Shown here: positions 34,523 through 46,994 of the stretch, piece after piece | Layout of the letters: each line of letters opens with the position of its first letter | Position numbering within the stretch: position 1 is the stretch's first letter | Source: Psilocybe azurescens | Taxonomy: Eukaryota; Basidiomycota; Agaricomycetes; Agaricales; Agrocybaceae | DNA: 64,000 bases | Assembly (NCBI GenBank): GCA_023853785.1 | Contig: JAJIRX010000721.1 | Location: 1 to 64,000, forward strand | Direction of reading: 5' to 3' | Notes under the pieces: generated by a model | What the model was told of the DNA's origin: nothing | Databases searched by the model: none | The model's input: the letters and a program-made list of their open reading frames with translations, nothing else | Translations under genes and position numbers: made by a program

Positions 34523-37500
34523 ATGGGACAGGTTAAACTTGAAGACGATCGTGAGTCATTCCGTTCTCCTTCTGTCTGCCTATGTGATGTGCATCTTGCA
34601 ATTGCAATGACTGACTACTGCTCTATCACTGCTGCTGCGTTTTGGAATCAGACATCGGTACCGATGCACTTGTACCGGAGTTTGCTGTGTTGCTCGACCC
34701 AGATCCGGACGACGACTGTGAGCCAGCGAGTGCTGCTGCCGCTGCTGCTGAGGACGGCGCTACTGGACTCGGACTTCCGCCATCAGTCTGCGAGTCGATG
34801 GCCGTCGACGCTGGTCAGCCTCTGCTGCCACTTGTACCCGATCCCGACAAGACTACTACTACTGTCAACGACTCTGACTCCACGCACACCGTCACGGTGC
34901 CTCCTGCTCCTCAGCCAGGGCTTGACTCGGACCCTCCCGCCGTGGAATGCGAGCCGATGAAAACGGATACCGTCGACTCCGCTATGCGTTCTGAGCACGA
35001 TAATGTTAATGCTGGTGAGAACCCCACCCCGATTGACGTTGAGAAATCTGGCGCCGTTGCACTGGAACCGCCACTCGAAGGCGAGGAGAAGTGTGCTCCT
35101 ATAGATGGCAATGGCACTATTGGTACCGTCGCCTCGAGCTCGATGATGATCGTCGATCCTGTTCCTGGTCCCGGTTCTGGTTCTGGTTCTGGAGAAGCTA
35201 TGGCTATAGATAACACCACCGATCCACTACAAGTACGTGTTCGCAAAGTCGAGCCGCCTCCGAGGACGCACCAAGAGCATATGAGAGCGCTTATACGCAG
35301 GAACATGGCCGTCCTCGCTGGCGCATCCTCCTCCTCCGACGGAGGCGCATCGGGTTCGAGCTCGGGTTCGTCCGACCCAGCAGACGCAGCGCAGGAAATA
35401 GACATCAACTCGACGCGCACGCCGTGGCGATTCGTGTTCAACACGCACCGCGAGCTCGAGGACGAGCCGGTGGACGTCTATGGCTGCGAGAAGCAGTATC
35501 CGCCGGGCAAGCGGCTGGGTGGGTCGAGTGGCAAGAGCGGCGGCGGCGGCGGCGTGATATGGGGCGCGACGCTCGCCGACTTTTACCGCGTCGAGCAGTG
35601 GGCCGCGTCTGACCCCGTCGAAGCAGACAAAGACAAAGACAAAGCTCCCTCCTCTCCTCCTCCCTCTAGGCAGCAGCCGCGGAGATTGTCGGCCAGGTAC
35701 GCGACGGCCGTGGCGACCTCGAGCATGCTGCGCGCGCGCTACTCGCCGCTCGTCGCGGGCGGCGCGCGGTGCGAGCGCCTGCGGCAGATCCTGCGCGTCG
35801 CGGAGACGGAGGCCGCGCCGCGCGTCGTGCCCGTGTACAGCATCGCGCGGCTCGTGCGGGGCGGGGAGGCGTGGGTCGCGCAGACGCAGGCGGGCGGCGC
35901 GTCGTGGGTGCGCAGGAGTTTCAAGCTGGCCGATCTTCAGAAGGCGAAGGAGGAGCAAAGCGAGGACGAGAACGAGAGGCAGAGGCAGAAAGAGGCATGG
36001 GAGCTCCCTGATTCGGTATGTTGAAATCAGTTTTTGGTGGTTGCTGTTACATCTACATGGTAAGATGGTGATGCTCACGTATTGGAGCACGTCTAGTGGC
36101 CGCCGGAATCCGTGTTCAGCCCCACCGCGTCTCCAAGTCCGTGGCCACTGGAGCCTTTCAAGGAACACTGGTGGCAGCCTACAGGGAGTGTCAGGAACTG
36201 GCTGCATGTACCTACACTGCAACAATATATTCCGCAGCATCTGCTGCCCAAGGAGCTCATCGTGCATGATCCCTGGGACCTCCTCCAAGGCCAGCGGTGC
36301 ACGGCGGACAGGACTACGCCGTTCGTGCAGAAAGATGACATCGTGCGCGTCTACAATCTGAGCCTGAGCGATGACATCCGGCTAGACGCAGACGAAGAAG
36401 AGATGGAGGAGGGTGCTGCGCGGGAGGAGACGATACGCGCGCTCTTCCTGGCTGACCCGCACTCGCGCACGATGCGGCCCGAGGGGATGGTGCACGAGCC
36501 CCGCCAGTTCTCGGAGAATCGGGGTCTTGGGCCGGCGCCGCCGCCTGTGTACGTCGTGTTCCCGCCCAGGCCGCGGCGGGGCGCGCCGCGGACCGCGCAT
36601 CTGTACGTCTCGCCTGCTGCGAAGATGGGCCAGGGCAACCACTCGTTCGTGTACCGCGCGGAGCTTGAGGTCCCGCGCTCGATGCTCGTCGAGGACGTGC
36701 TCTGCGAGGAGTGCGTGCGCGCTGATGTCAGGCGTATTTTGGAAGAGGAGGATGGGGTACTGGGAGAGCGGCGCGACCCGCGGTGGGATGACGAGACGGC
36801 GGGTGCGTATGTCCTCAGGATTCGAGGGGACGCGCCGCGGAAGGTGATGTTCGGGTCCGCCGCGGCGGTGTGTGAGTGGGATGATGGTCATGCTCGAGCA
36901 TCGTCGCAAACCGCCGATGTGGTCTATGAAGGCCCGTATCGCGCTGTGCAGACGACGGTAGGGTATCAGAGCCTTGAGCGCGCGCCGTATTGTGAGCACC
37001 TGCGGAGGGAGAACGTGCACCCTCTGACGACCAGAGTCCAAGTCGCCGCGAAGCTGTCCGTGAAGTACGACGACCACCTGCCGACGGAGGCTGCGAACTA
37101 CCAGGCGTTCCCCAGGCATTTTTTCGAGCATCGGAGTGGGTTCTGTTTGCCTGCGCTGCCTGCGTTGAGCGACCCTGTGCCTTCGGGCGCGGTGGTGCCG
37201 CAGTTCTATGGGTATTATAAGCCGGATTGGAAGGATGAGAGGAATAAGGATTTGAATGGCAAGAAACCATACTTGAGTCCTCTTCTCTTGGTGGAGGACT
37301 GTGGAACCCCATCGTACCAGAGAATATGACTGTAGACGACCGGTGAGAACACATTCTTATACCTTCACATTCGGAAACAATCCCCTCACAGAGCGTGCTT
37401 TGGTCTATGCAGTAACGAGTGCGTCTCGCTTGTCCTCCGTATGCACGCAGCAGGGTGGTGCCAGGGCTCCATCTACAGACGAAACATTGTCTACCAGCGC

Positions 37501-37710
37501 GGGCCTCTCAGCGAGCATCCAATGATCAGACAACACAATTCCCTCCAACTTCGAGGTGAATTGCAGTATGGAGAGCATTGGAGTTTCCGGGTCATTGATT
37601 TTGGCAGGGCATCTCAACGGTTTGCGATGGGCAGTTATAACTTTGAGTGTAGCGCGGGTTATGAGAAGGAGAAGCTGGAGAATTGGATTAAGAATGGGGT
37701 GCTTACTTGA
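34523..37710 (+). CDS. large protein with atypical protein-kinase-like C-terminal lobe
   Basis: Exons 34523-34550, 34652-36015, 36097-37342 and 37392-37710 join in phase. The N-terminal 350 residues are acidic and low in complexity (MAVDAGQPLLPLV, GSGSGSGEAM). The middle has LYVSPAAKMGQGNHSFVYRA, a glycine-loop-like segment, then VAAKLSVKYD. The last exon has MHAAGWCQGSIYRRNIV and SFRVIDFGRAS. These resemble the catalytic loop and DFG motif, but the HRD Asp is replaced by Ser, so it may be a pseudokinase. This architecture recurs in mushroom kinase-like hypothetical proteins. One frame break at C4 37307-37310: with C5, VEDCG continues as PIVPENMTVDDR. No partner can be assigned. Confidence 0.65.
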
Positions 37711-38404
37711 CTTGACGAGGGGTCGAGATGTTTTGGGTGGTGCATGGACGCGTAGCGAGGAGGGACCATATTGGCTCTGATTTAGGTGAGGTATGACTTT
37801 GTGGGGTTCCAGGCAGGAGATATCGAAGAGGAAGGTTTACGGTCGTCGGTATTCGATGTCGAGGTTAGGGAGACAGACTATCGGGGATTTCGGACCCTTC
37901 GTGTGGCTGATCGGCATTTATCGGATGGCCTTGAGGAAAGGGGTTGGACCAATCTACCATGTTCTTGACACCATCTCACAGATTAACTGATATACACTGC
38001 GACTCTTTTGTTAGATCGTGTTTTTCTTGAAATATACATACTATTTGTGTTTATCAGCATGAGATTTTCGTGACGTCTTGTTCTTTAAACAGTTGTTCGT
38101 GCCGAATGGTGCTTTATTTTTGGGAAGATACCAAAGTGAGAAGATCATGTTGATAGTAGGTGGGACACTCACCAGAAATAGCAGACAGGGACTAAACCTT
38201 GTTTATAGAGTTTCTGCGGCATAGAACCGATGACAAGCGTGTGCGCTGATGTGCATCACTTGGATGACACAATACAAGGAAATCAACCCGGGGAAACCTC
38301 TGGGGGCCTCACTGGACACCCAGTACCACAGTGAGGTAAGTGGGAGAGTCTTGCGAATTCACGCAAGGCGAATGGGAATGTCGCTGAAAGCGTGGAGATC
38401 ATAG
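37711..38404. other. intergenic between convergent genes
   Basis: No exon chain is visible. It probably contains the 3' ends of the kinase-like gene and of the minus-strand hypothetical gene. Confidence 0.3.
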
Positions 38405-39140
38405 TCAATGCATGCAGGGTGTATCCGTCCACTGTATAGTCGTATGAAAGCCGTGAGTTCTAGCGCTCTGCATCAGTAGTTCTAAGAACGCCACACCCAG
38501 ATATTCGGATATACCATCCAACTTCGAGTTAAAGTTATCGACACCTGGCCAGCCAAAGCTGCATTTGGGCAAGACGTTTAATCCTACGCTCATTAATTGA
38601 CTGGTACATGCGGCCATGGGCGTCTTCTAGAAGAAAAAAGTCAGCTAGGTCACGTTTGAAAAAAGGGAGCAAGAAGCTCAAACTCGAACGTTCATGACGC
38701 CCTGTTGGCGTAATGTTTAGATACCAAAAATTATTTTTCGTTCCCGTGAACCTCATCGTGGTAATTTTAGTACAATAGACGTGCTTCATGTCGGGCTTCT
38801 GCTGCGGAAATGACCACAGGTCAGTTGAATTTGGGGTGACATCCTGTCTAAACAAAGTAAATAAGTGCGAGTAAATGAGAATAGCCAAGAGAATCGAAAA
38901 AAAACCATATTGTATGAAGGTACATTTAGCCTCTTCATCGTCTGAAGCATATGTCAGGAGCAATTAATCAAATTGCGTAACCATGTGTCATTCTTGGAAA
39001 AGAATGAATTCCTCTGGGTTGTGTTTGTGCAGCTTACGTGGGAGACCATATAATACCGCCAAAACTAGTCGGATTGGTGTCCCACCGTCCCCGGAAGTAC
39101 CAGATGACCCTGCTTCCGTGAGCCTCATGGGGCATAGAAG
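38405..39140 (-). CDS. hypothetical protein, multi-exon, frame-broken
   Basis: Several blocks with protein-like composition lie on the minus strand: RVIWYFRGRWDTNPTSFGG near 39100, DDEEAKCTFIQ at about 38930, and DVTPNSTDLWSFPQQKPD to LADFFLLEDAHGRMYQSI. A last block in another frame reads FGWPGVDNFNSKLDG to TTIQWTDTPCMH with a stop at 38405. A one-base loss near 38570-38580 would join the last two. The overall shape (short exons, charged and aromatic residues) suits the hypothetical or F-box-associated proteins of mushrooms, but no named family was recognised. Confidence 0.35.
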
Positions 39141-39561
39141 GTCGAAACACCTACTCGGGTGACATAGCGACCAGAAAAGATATTTTTATCAATCAGAGTC
39201 GATCCTGCAAAAAACAGTCTCCAAGAACATAGAAAGGAGCGAAGGAGTGCTTTTGAGATTGATGTGTTCTGCTGATTAGGTTGTGGTATTAACTCGATCC
39301 TGTAGCTGCATCGAGCGAAAATAGCGTGATGAAGCGGGTATGTGTGAGGATTGCAACGAGGCAGGATTTAAATGGATTTAAATGGAGGAGCCTGGGATAA
39401 AAACGGATGACCACTCATAAGCGGACTTTGGGAGGCGCAAGAACAGTCAGATATTGGCCCCGAGAACACCATCCCCAGCCAGTTACAGTTCCTTCAAAGA
39501 ACCAGTCGAACCAGAGTACATCAAGTCTTCTTTTCTTTTCCCTCATTTTTGAGGGCCTACT

Positions 39562-42500
39562 ATGCCACAGGCCGCCAAGAAAGACAACACCACGCAACGA
39601 GCTCAGGATAAAGAGTCCAAGAGAGCCAGAGGTAACTAAAAATTTCAAGTCATTAGTCGTTGGGTCCAGCTGAACGCGACGTACAGGGGCCTTGTCGTGT
39701 GCAGAATGTAGACGGTAAGTTGACCTGGAAGTTTGTTATAACCCACAAAGAGGTCGTTGGCAAGGGCATATTTTCAAATTCTGCTAATAATGATGCCGCC
39801 TCCCGATCGCGGGTCTCATTTGTCCGCTTGCATGTAACCGTTGACTGATATTTGTCTTCCTGTCTTCCCAGGTTGAAGCTGAAATGCGATAAAACCGTTC
39901 CATGCTCAAGGTGTGTGTGTATACCAAAATGATTTACGGAACCGACCTGGGCTCACGGTGAACCCGGACCTTCACCGCCATCTCAAATTCATTAGCTGTA
40001 AACGGAGAGGATGTTCAGCGATTTGTCCGAATGGAAGTCTGATAACTGGCCAGGGGACGCGGTGAGTAGTATGTTGTCGATGATATATATACCTTCTGAC
40101 GGAAGCCTTTAGGTTTGTACTCGCAGACACCGAGACGCTGCACCAGAAGATTGCCCACATGTCCGACCGCATTCGTCAACTCGAGGACGCTCTTGCTATC
40201 TTACAGTCGACGGTCGCCGGTCCCGGTGGAGAACCACATCCTCTACTACATCGTGATTTGCTCAAAATCAAATCCTCGATCGAGTTGCACTCTGCGTCTG
40301 GGACAGGCGGGGAAGAGCCAGTGGTGGAGGGTGTAGAAGATGATGATGATGCAAATGCAGAGTACATTGACGCGTTCGGGACGCTGGCAATACGAGATGA
40401 CGGGGCAGCGACATTCTATGGTCGGTCAGCTGGTTCAGAGGTACGTTCCATTCTCAGTTCCTCCAGCTTGACCTGGTCGGCTGTTATTCCGCCACCAACA
40501 CTATTAATGTTTCTTTCCGCAAACAGTCCTTGTTACTTGTAAGTATAACACCTTATCTCCTCTATCCGTAAGGCTTATCGAGTCACAGGGAGAAATTTCA
40601 TCGGAGGCCTCCTCAGCATACCCTGCATCTCCCCCCAGCGACCGCGATCTTTCACCTCCTCAAAGACATCTATCCGCCACCACCTCTTACTCAGACTTCC
40701 ACGCTGCTTCGCCACCCCAAAGTCAAGCATATGCATCCCATGACGGTTATCCCCAACAGCCTTTTAATCATGACGGCTCCCTTCCCAATGCGATAACGTC
40801 TTTTGCGTCCGCATTCCCCTTCGCCCCCTCTCTTTCCGCGGGAAGTTCCTCAACGGCATCGGTAATGTCGTCGCCATCATCCTTTGCCCCTTCTTCCCTC
40901 ACTTCGTCTTCCCATTCTTCTCCAAAGCATGTCCTCACGTTACAGGTCCTGACATCCCATTACCTACCCCCATTCGTGGAGGCCCTGCGGCTCGTTCAGC
41001 TCTATCTCGAGCAAGCTCCTTGGTTCTTTGGGGCAGTCTCACAGAAGCAGATAGAACACGAGCTTATGCCGTTGTGGTACGAAGAAGCAGCCGCAGCTGC
41101 TCCATCGACCTCTACTCCCCCTGCAGGAGGTCTCGTCGTTCCAGTTACCCCCGGAAATGGTGTAGGCACGCCTGCCGTACCACGGACAGGAACATCACAC
41201 GATCTCGCCCTTTTGTTTATCGTGTTTTGTTTTGGGGCATTGACCGACATCAACCTCCCTTCACCTCCGGAGAACGCCCCAGCTGATAAATATTATCAAC
41301 TTACAAAAGTCGCACTTACGTTAGATCCTGCGGCTCCTAATAGCGTTCCTGGTACGTTATCTCAGTTTTGGACAGAATACGCCGATCTAACTACTTTCTC
41401 TTCCGGGTTCCTTTTCCACAGATCCCAAATCGACCAAGAATGGGATACTGGAACGGCCACCGTCGGTGGCGACGGTACAGACGCTTAGCTTGATGGCGAT
41501 ATACGAAGGGATGTGCAGTGGGGAAAACAGTATAGAAACTACATGGGCACTCATGGGCCTGGCTTGCAAGTTATCTCAAAGTGTAAGCATTTCAACAAGC
41601 ACTCCCGTGCTTTTAGTTAGCTGATTAAACCCGGGTTATTAGATCGGCTTACGTTCGTATCCGTTTCTTCTGCAATGTAACTAGCATTGGAACTCAATCC
41701 TTACCTTTTTAGATCGCGATTGTGCGCGATGGAAGTTGACTACAGCAGAGGTCCAGAAACGGAGAGCGTTATTCTGGGAACTTTTCATCACAGATTGCTG
41801 GCAGGTATGTACACTTTCCATACTTTTATTGACAACAAGGTTGACACCCTGCTCTTCCAGAGCTTAGCCACTGGACGACTAGCGACATTTTCACTACCTT
41901 TCGTTGACTGCGAGCTTCCTGGCGATCCTGATCAGACAATAGCAGAAGACGGGTCTGTTCAGCCTAGCTGTAAGACTCTTCCTCTAATTGTGCTATGTGT
42001 CACCCAGTTGATCCTATTTCGACAGTTCCTTATTGGAAAGCTCGGTTCGGCGCGGAATGTGTCTCTGCAGTCGTGCAAGGGACTCTCACGTCTCGTGCCC
42101 CCAAATACTCCATCATCTTGGATTTGGATCGTAAAGTCCGCGACATGGAATTGCCAGCATATGCTCAAGGGCCGCCTCCACAAGGCGTTGGGCTGGCACA
42201 GACAATGTCGCATTTCATGCCCCAAAATTACCGCGAATTGAGTGCGTTTTTCTCGAACTTTCATTTTTTCTTACCTGTTAGAATTTTAGTCTAATCAATG
42301 CTATACTTATTTAGCACTGCTCTATATCCATCGTTGCTTCTTCGCCCATGCCATTTCGAGTAACCCTCTGGATCCGATCAAGAGCCAATATGCGCCTTCG
42401 TTCTTGGCCGGATATCGTAGTGCTTGCACTATTATCGGCTCAGTTAAGCTGCAGTTTTCGATGTTCCCCGCCCAGATAGCGCGATTCTGGGTGCTTTGGA

Positions 42501-44406
42501 CTCACGCGTTTTCTGCATCTGTACGCTTTTCCTTACCTTTTCCTTCTTGGAATCGTACTTATAAGACTTTAGGTCATGTTGGCCTCGGTAGCGACTCACA
42601 GCTCACGATCGAAGATCGCACTGGCTGCATTGCTAGAATTAAGGACCGCGTGTGATCTCTTCGAAGCTGCATCTGGCTATGGCGGCCGGGCGGTCAAATT
42701 CCTTGTACGTTTCGCACGAATCTGCTATTCGTTATCGACTAATGGGCGTTATACAGCCTATTCTGAAACGCTTGCAAAGCAAAGCTCAGACGGCCTGCCG
42801 CAACGCAAACAGCGGCGCCCCGGTTCCTATTCCCAATGATATCTTCAAACCATCGCCAACCAACGAGCCTAAGGATGAACTGTCCATATTCAGCGGTAAA
42901 ACGCACACCTTGAGCACGAAAGTGACGCCGAACGGCGGCACTTCTGCACAGTCGTCTACTACCTCTGCACATAATGCGCCTCCGAGGTCCTCGTCCAAGT
43001 CTTCGCGCGCACCTAGCGATTCTCCGAAAGCGATTGCGGATTACCCATCATTCGCGAATGTTCATCCGAGTTTGGTGTCCGAGCTCAGTGTGTTCCATGG
43101 GCATATCAAGACTCAGATCCAGAATGCGTATCAGAATGGCGGGGATCTATTCAGTAATGGCGTGCCGATGATGGTCGATGCTCCGCCTCGCGTTCCTCAA
43201 GGACGGCCGAAGATACCGATCCAACAACCACAATACCCGCCACAAGAACAATACCAACAGCAGCAACAGCAACAGCAGCAACAAGCCATGTATCAACAAG
43301 CTAAGATGAAGCAAGAACAATTCGATAGACAGGAAGGAGAGAGGTTACATATGGAGCGGATGGAACTAGAGAGGCAGGAGATGGAGCATCGTGAACTGGA
43401 GAGACAGGAGATGGCTAGACAGCAGCAGATGAAGCAGCAAATTGAGATTCAGCGACGAGACAGTCACCACCACGAGATGCAGAGGCAGCAGCAGCTCCAA
43501 CAAGAAGCCATCCATCGTCAGCAGCAACAGCAACAGCTTGAAATGCAGCAACAACAGCAGAGACAGGAAAAACTTCGCCAGCAGATGGAGGCCCAGCAGC
43601 AACAACAACATCAAGTGCCTCAGTACCTCTCCCAAGCGTACGAAGCTGCACCTCCTCAGCACGCATCGTACGCGACCATGCCACCTGCAGCTGCAGCCTC
43701 GTCCTCTCACTCCCAACATAGGCAATCTATTGTCGACCATAGCACATACCGACCGCACCACCAGCAGCAACAACATTACCAACCCGCACCAGCCCCCATC
43801 TGCCTCCCGCCATGTCGTCTCAGCATCATCAACAGACCTCCCAGCATCCGATCCAACCCCAACACACGGGCCAGCACGAGCCGGTCCCTCAACAGCAGCA
43901 CTCGATGTACACCGTTCCCCCTGAATATTCTCATCACCCTTCGTCCCATCACCCCAGCCCGGAGCAGATGTCTCGCCCTCGTCTGTCGGCTACAGCCCGC
44001 CGACAGCAACGTACACCGCCGCACCCGCGCCCGCGCCTGCACCAGTGCCCGTTCAGCCACAAGGTCCTCCCGCCGGGCCATATATTCCAGAGTCATCTCC
44101 TGGATCGTACATTCCGGAGACGTACACGTACTGGCCCGCGGCCTCGTCGTCCTTCGCCATGCCCGATCAGCGCACGACTGCCGCTGCGTACGCAGTTGGA
44201 CCGGCGCATGGGCACCACCCGCATGAGCAATATACGCCAGAAAATGCGCTTCGGGGGATCGCTGCTGACGACCGTGGACTGCAGGAGACCTGGCAGTCGT
44301 ATATGAACAAGGTGCATATTTCATGTTCTTCCGACATAAGATTATCGCGTTTATGATATTTGATTTTTAACAGGTTGGGTCTCCTCGCCAATTCTTTGAA
44401 GATTAG
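39562..44406 (+). CDS. Zn2Cys6 fungal-specific transcription factor (16 exons)
   Basis: Nuclear DNA-binding regulator. Exons by eye: 39562-39631, 39670-39714, 39872-39910, 39996-40061, 40113-40440, 40527-40538, 40589-41351, 41422-41582, 41643-41652, 41713-41804, one from about 41864 to a gtaaga donor near 41971, 42008-42241, 42315-42520, 42573-42704, 42757-44311, 44374-44406. The zinc cluster spans exons 2-4: CAECRRLKLKCDK, TVPCSSCKRRGC, AICPNG, then a dimerisation coiled coil (HQKIAHMSDRIRQLEDAL). The Fungal_trans middle domain includes IGLHRDCARWKLTTAEVQ and RRALFWELFITDCWQ. The last long exon is Gln/Arg/Glu-rich. Frame breaks: one base missing at 39675-39678 and in C runs 43793-43797 and 43976-43978. 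Targets are unknown. Confidence 0.85.
43230..43620 (+). repeat. polyglutamine / Q-E-R-rich tract within the transcription factor
   Basis: Codons CAG/CAA dominate, with an uninterrupted run of nine to ten Gln near 43255-43285. A charged coiled-coil-like stretch (MERMELERQEMEHRELER) follows. Such tracts often act as activation or interaction regions. The length is likely to vary between strains. Confidence 0.8.
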
Positions 44407-44723
44407 TCCAATCGCCCTATATCTGCAAGCACAAAAGGCTACACATTATCATCTATTCCGAATCTAATATCACTTATTGTCACCGTATAAATCATGGCCA
44501 CCGCCATCTGTTGGGTGGTTAATCTACATGTTATATTAGCCCTCGTTCTCCAAACCTTGTCATTTTCTGCTACCGTCTTGTTGTCCAGTTTTCGTGTTTT
44601 TCTTTCATCCATTCTTGCCCCCATCCTATCCTATCATTTATTAATATATGTATAACTGTAAAAAAATGTACAACAGTCGGCGTCCGAAACGTTGACGCTT
44701 TTGAATCAAAAATTTCTATAGAG
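44407..44723. other. intergenic between convergent genes
   Basis: The 3' ends of the transcription factor and battenin genes face each other. Nothing else was seen. Confidence 0.5.
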
Positions 44724-46994
44724 CTAAAGTCCTTTACACAGCAGCTTGCCTCTTCCAACCTGCGCTTTACATAGTTCAATCTCTGTGGGCACGGCGAGGA
44801 TCGATGCGAGGAGGATGCCTGTGCCATCTGCGAACCCGATGGAGCCGATCTTGAACTCGCGCTCTTGGCGCTTCTGCTCGATGTCGTTGTTGGTCGTAGT
44901 ATCTAGTGGTTCATGGTTGACACGGTAGAAGACATTGACGCTGATGAAAGGTAAGAGAGAGGATTAGTTAACATGCTTCTGTTTATACATCGAAGAAAGA
45001 GAGAATGGTAGGAGTTCAAGGAGGAGCGATTGATGTCGTCGAGGAACGATAAACAAGAAATGAACGCACTATGCTAATCCTCCACATATACCTTCTAAAC
45101 TGATGAGCATGAATACGAGGAAAACGCTCATGGATTCTCGCTCATCTCCAAAGAACCCAACCGCGGATTCGTACGCTAGGATGAGCAGGATTCCGAATTG
45201 GATAAAGGCTGGTAAGGGCAAGAGCCGGGCAGGTAGAGCTGGCAGTCCGAATGATATTGAAGATCGCGAGAGGAACACGGTGGCTTGGTATACCAGCTGG
45301 ATTGCCAAATAGAAGCGTACAGGGTTGAATGGATATGGACAGGACGTCAATGGAAAGCAAATAATGAAGATGGAAAGATATTGTTAGACAATAAATTAAG
45401 GAGAAAAGACGATAACGGACCTGCCAGAGTGGGTAGTAATCTCGTATCGAGTGGATGATTTTGCTCAGGAGCCAATGTCCCTCTTTGGCAGGAACAGGAT
45501 AGAGCAGGGTCGGGCTTATACCCTGAGGAGGTAAAGAGGATATAAGAGCTTATTTCATTAGTCTCACACGTCAGCGTACTGTACCTGGTTGATTGTGTAT
45601 TCAAACTGCATTATTGCCAGTTTATGAGCTTCAATCAAAACTTTATCGAGTAATATTAACGCACGAGATATACACAGACTATTGCGGCTCACATCAGTTC
45701 AGGTATAGCGACAGTTAACGGAATGATACGCACATAGAGGAAGCATGTATTTAGTCAGAAGAGGCCGTGCCAATCGCCATTTGTCACTGGCTGTTAAAGC
45801 GACGCCTCGTTTAGGACCTGAAGGTAAAGTTCCTTCTTCTTCTCCTTCTTCGTCCTCGGCGGCGGCTAGAGGAGTATATGGAAGTGCAGATATCGCTGGT
45901 AGAGGTGGGCTTATCATGTCTTCAAAAGCAGGTGTTACAGCATACAGGAATGCCGACGGCTTTGGTAGAAGGAAAAAGTAGGTAACGGGTATTACACAAG
46001 GCATGATCTTCCACACGGTCGGTAAGACGGAGATAAATCGAAGTTAAGTAGAGAGAAACATACAGAGGACAATCCAACGCCGATTCGTACACCAAGACCC
46101 CGCAGTTCCCACCAGAGGAAGGCTCCAACCAAGCCTGCTGCTCCAGTTCCAGATGCAAAATATCTAAACGTTTGAATAGCGGAATAAGTATGCATCACAA
46201 GTGATTAAAAATAGGTATTCACCCTACGCTATGGCCGGCTATAGATGGAGGTGCATATGTCGTCGATAGTTGAAGAAAAGTCAATTCACCCAATCCTATG
46301 CTCTAGGAATCAGCTGCTTGTATTTGAGGCTATTAATGAATTATCCACCTGAGGAAAACGAAGCCAATCCAATTCCCAGCAATCGCATGTATAGACTGTC
46401 AAAAAGCGCAACGACCTAAGATATGACGACAAGAGTGAGTGCCGTAGCTTGGCATGTAAGAAACGCTCCGAATGATATTATATCTGACTCACCAGCATGC
46501 CCAACGTGCTCAGCAGACAGCATCCAACGAGTCGTTTGGTGTAGCGTATACGGCCCTTCAAGAGGTAAGGCCAGCTGATTTTGGCGAACAGCGAAGGAGC
46601 GATGTTGCAGAAAGCAATGATTCCTTTGGGTGTTGCAGGAGGGACGAGGTCTAATGCTGCAGATAGTATTATAACATAGAGAACTGCGAATAATGAGGAG
46701 GTTGTCAGTTGAAGAAATATCATCTGCATACCATTATTTATCAAGCCGAAGAGAAAGAATGATAGACCAAGCTTCCTCAAAAGTGTTCGCTCTCGTCCTA
46801 TGAGATCCAAAAGTATGTTTAGACGCACACCAACTTCAGATCAAGAGAAACGAGAACGTACCCTTCATGTCTTTATAGTGTTGGTTGTCTTGACTCTCTC
46901 CTTCCTCGTCAGAATCGATTTCATCATTCGGTAAGTTTATAGTCAATGAAGCAGGCTCGAACATCGGTCGACCTGCGGGCATGTTGCTGGCCAT
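44724..46994 (-). CDS. BTN1: battenin, vacuolar/lysosomal membrane protein (CLN3/Btn1)
   Basis: Polytopic vacuolar membrane protein linked in yeast to vacuolar pH and arginine transport and to CLN3 disease in humans. The start at 46994 gives MASNMPAGRPMFEP. Clean exons follow: 46862-46994, 46732-46797, 46493-46683 and further short ones to the TAG at 44724. CLN3 signatures are FFLFGLINNVLYVIILSAAL, APSLFAKISWPYLL, GYFASGTGAAGLVGAFLWWE, YPVPAKEGHWLLSKIIHSI and the C-terminal KIGSIGFADGTGILLASILA, then VPTEIELC. About ten hydrophobic segments occur. An acidic loop (EDEEGEEEG) sits mid-protein. All exons join without frame breaks. Expected length is about 500 residues, normal for the family. Confidence 0.93.

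Noticed and set aside
35227..36288. 353-codon minus-strand frame opposite the kinase-like gene
   Set aside because: Antisense shadow; the + strand has clean splice sites and family motifs.
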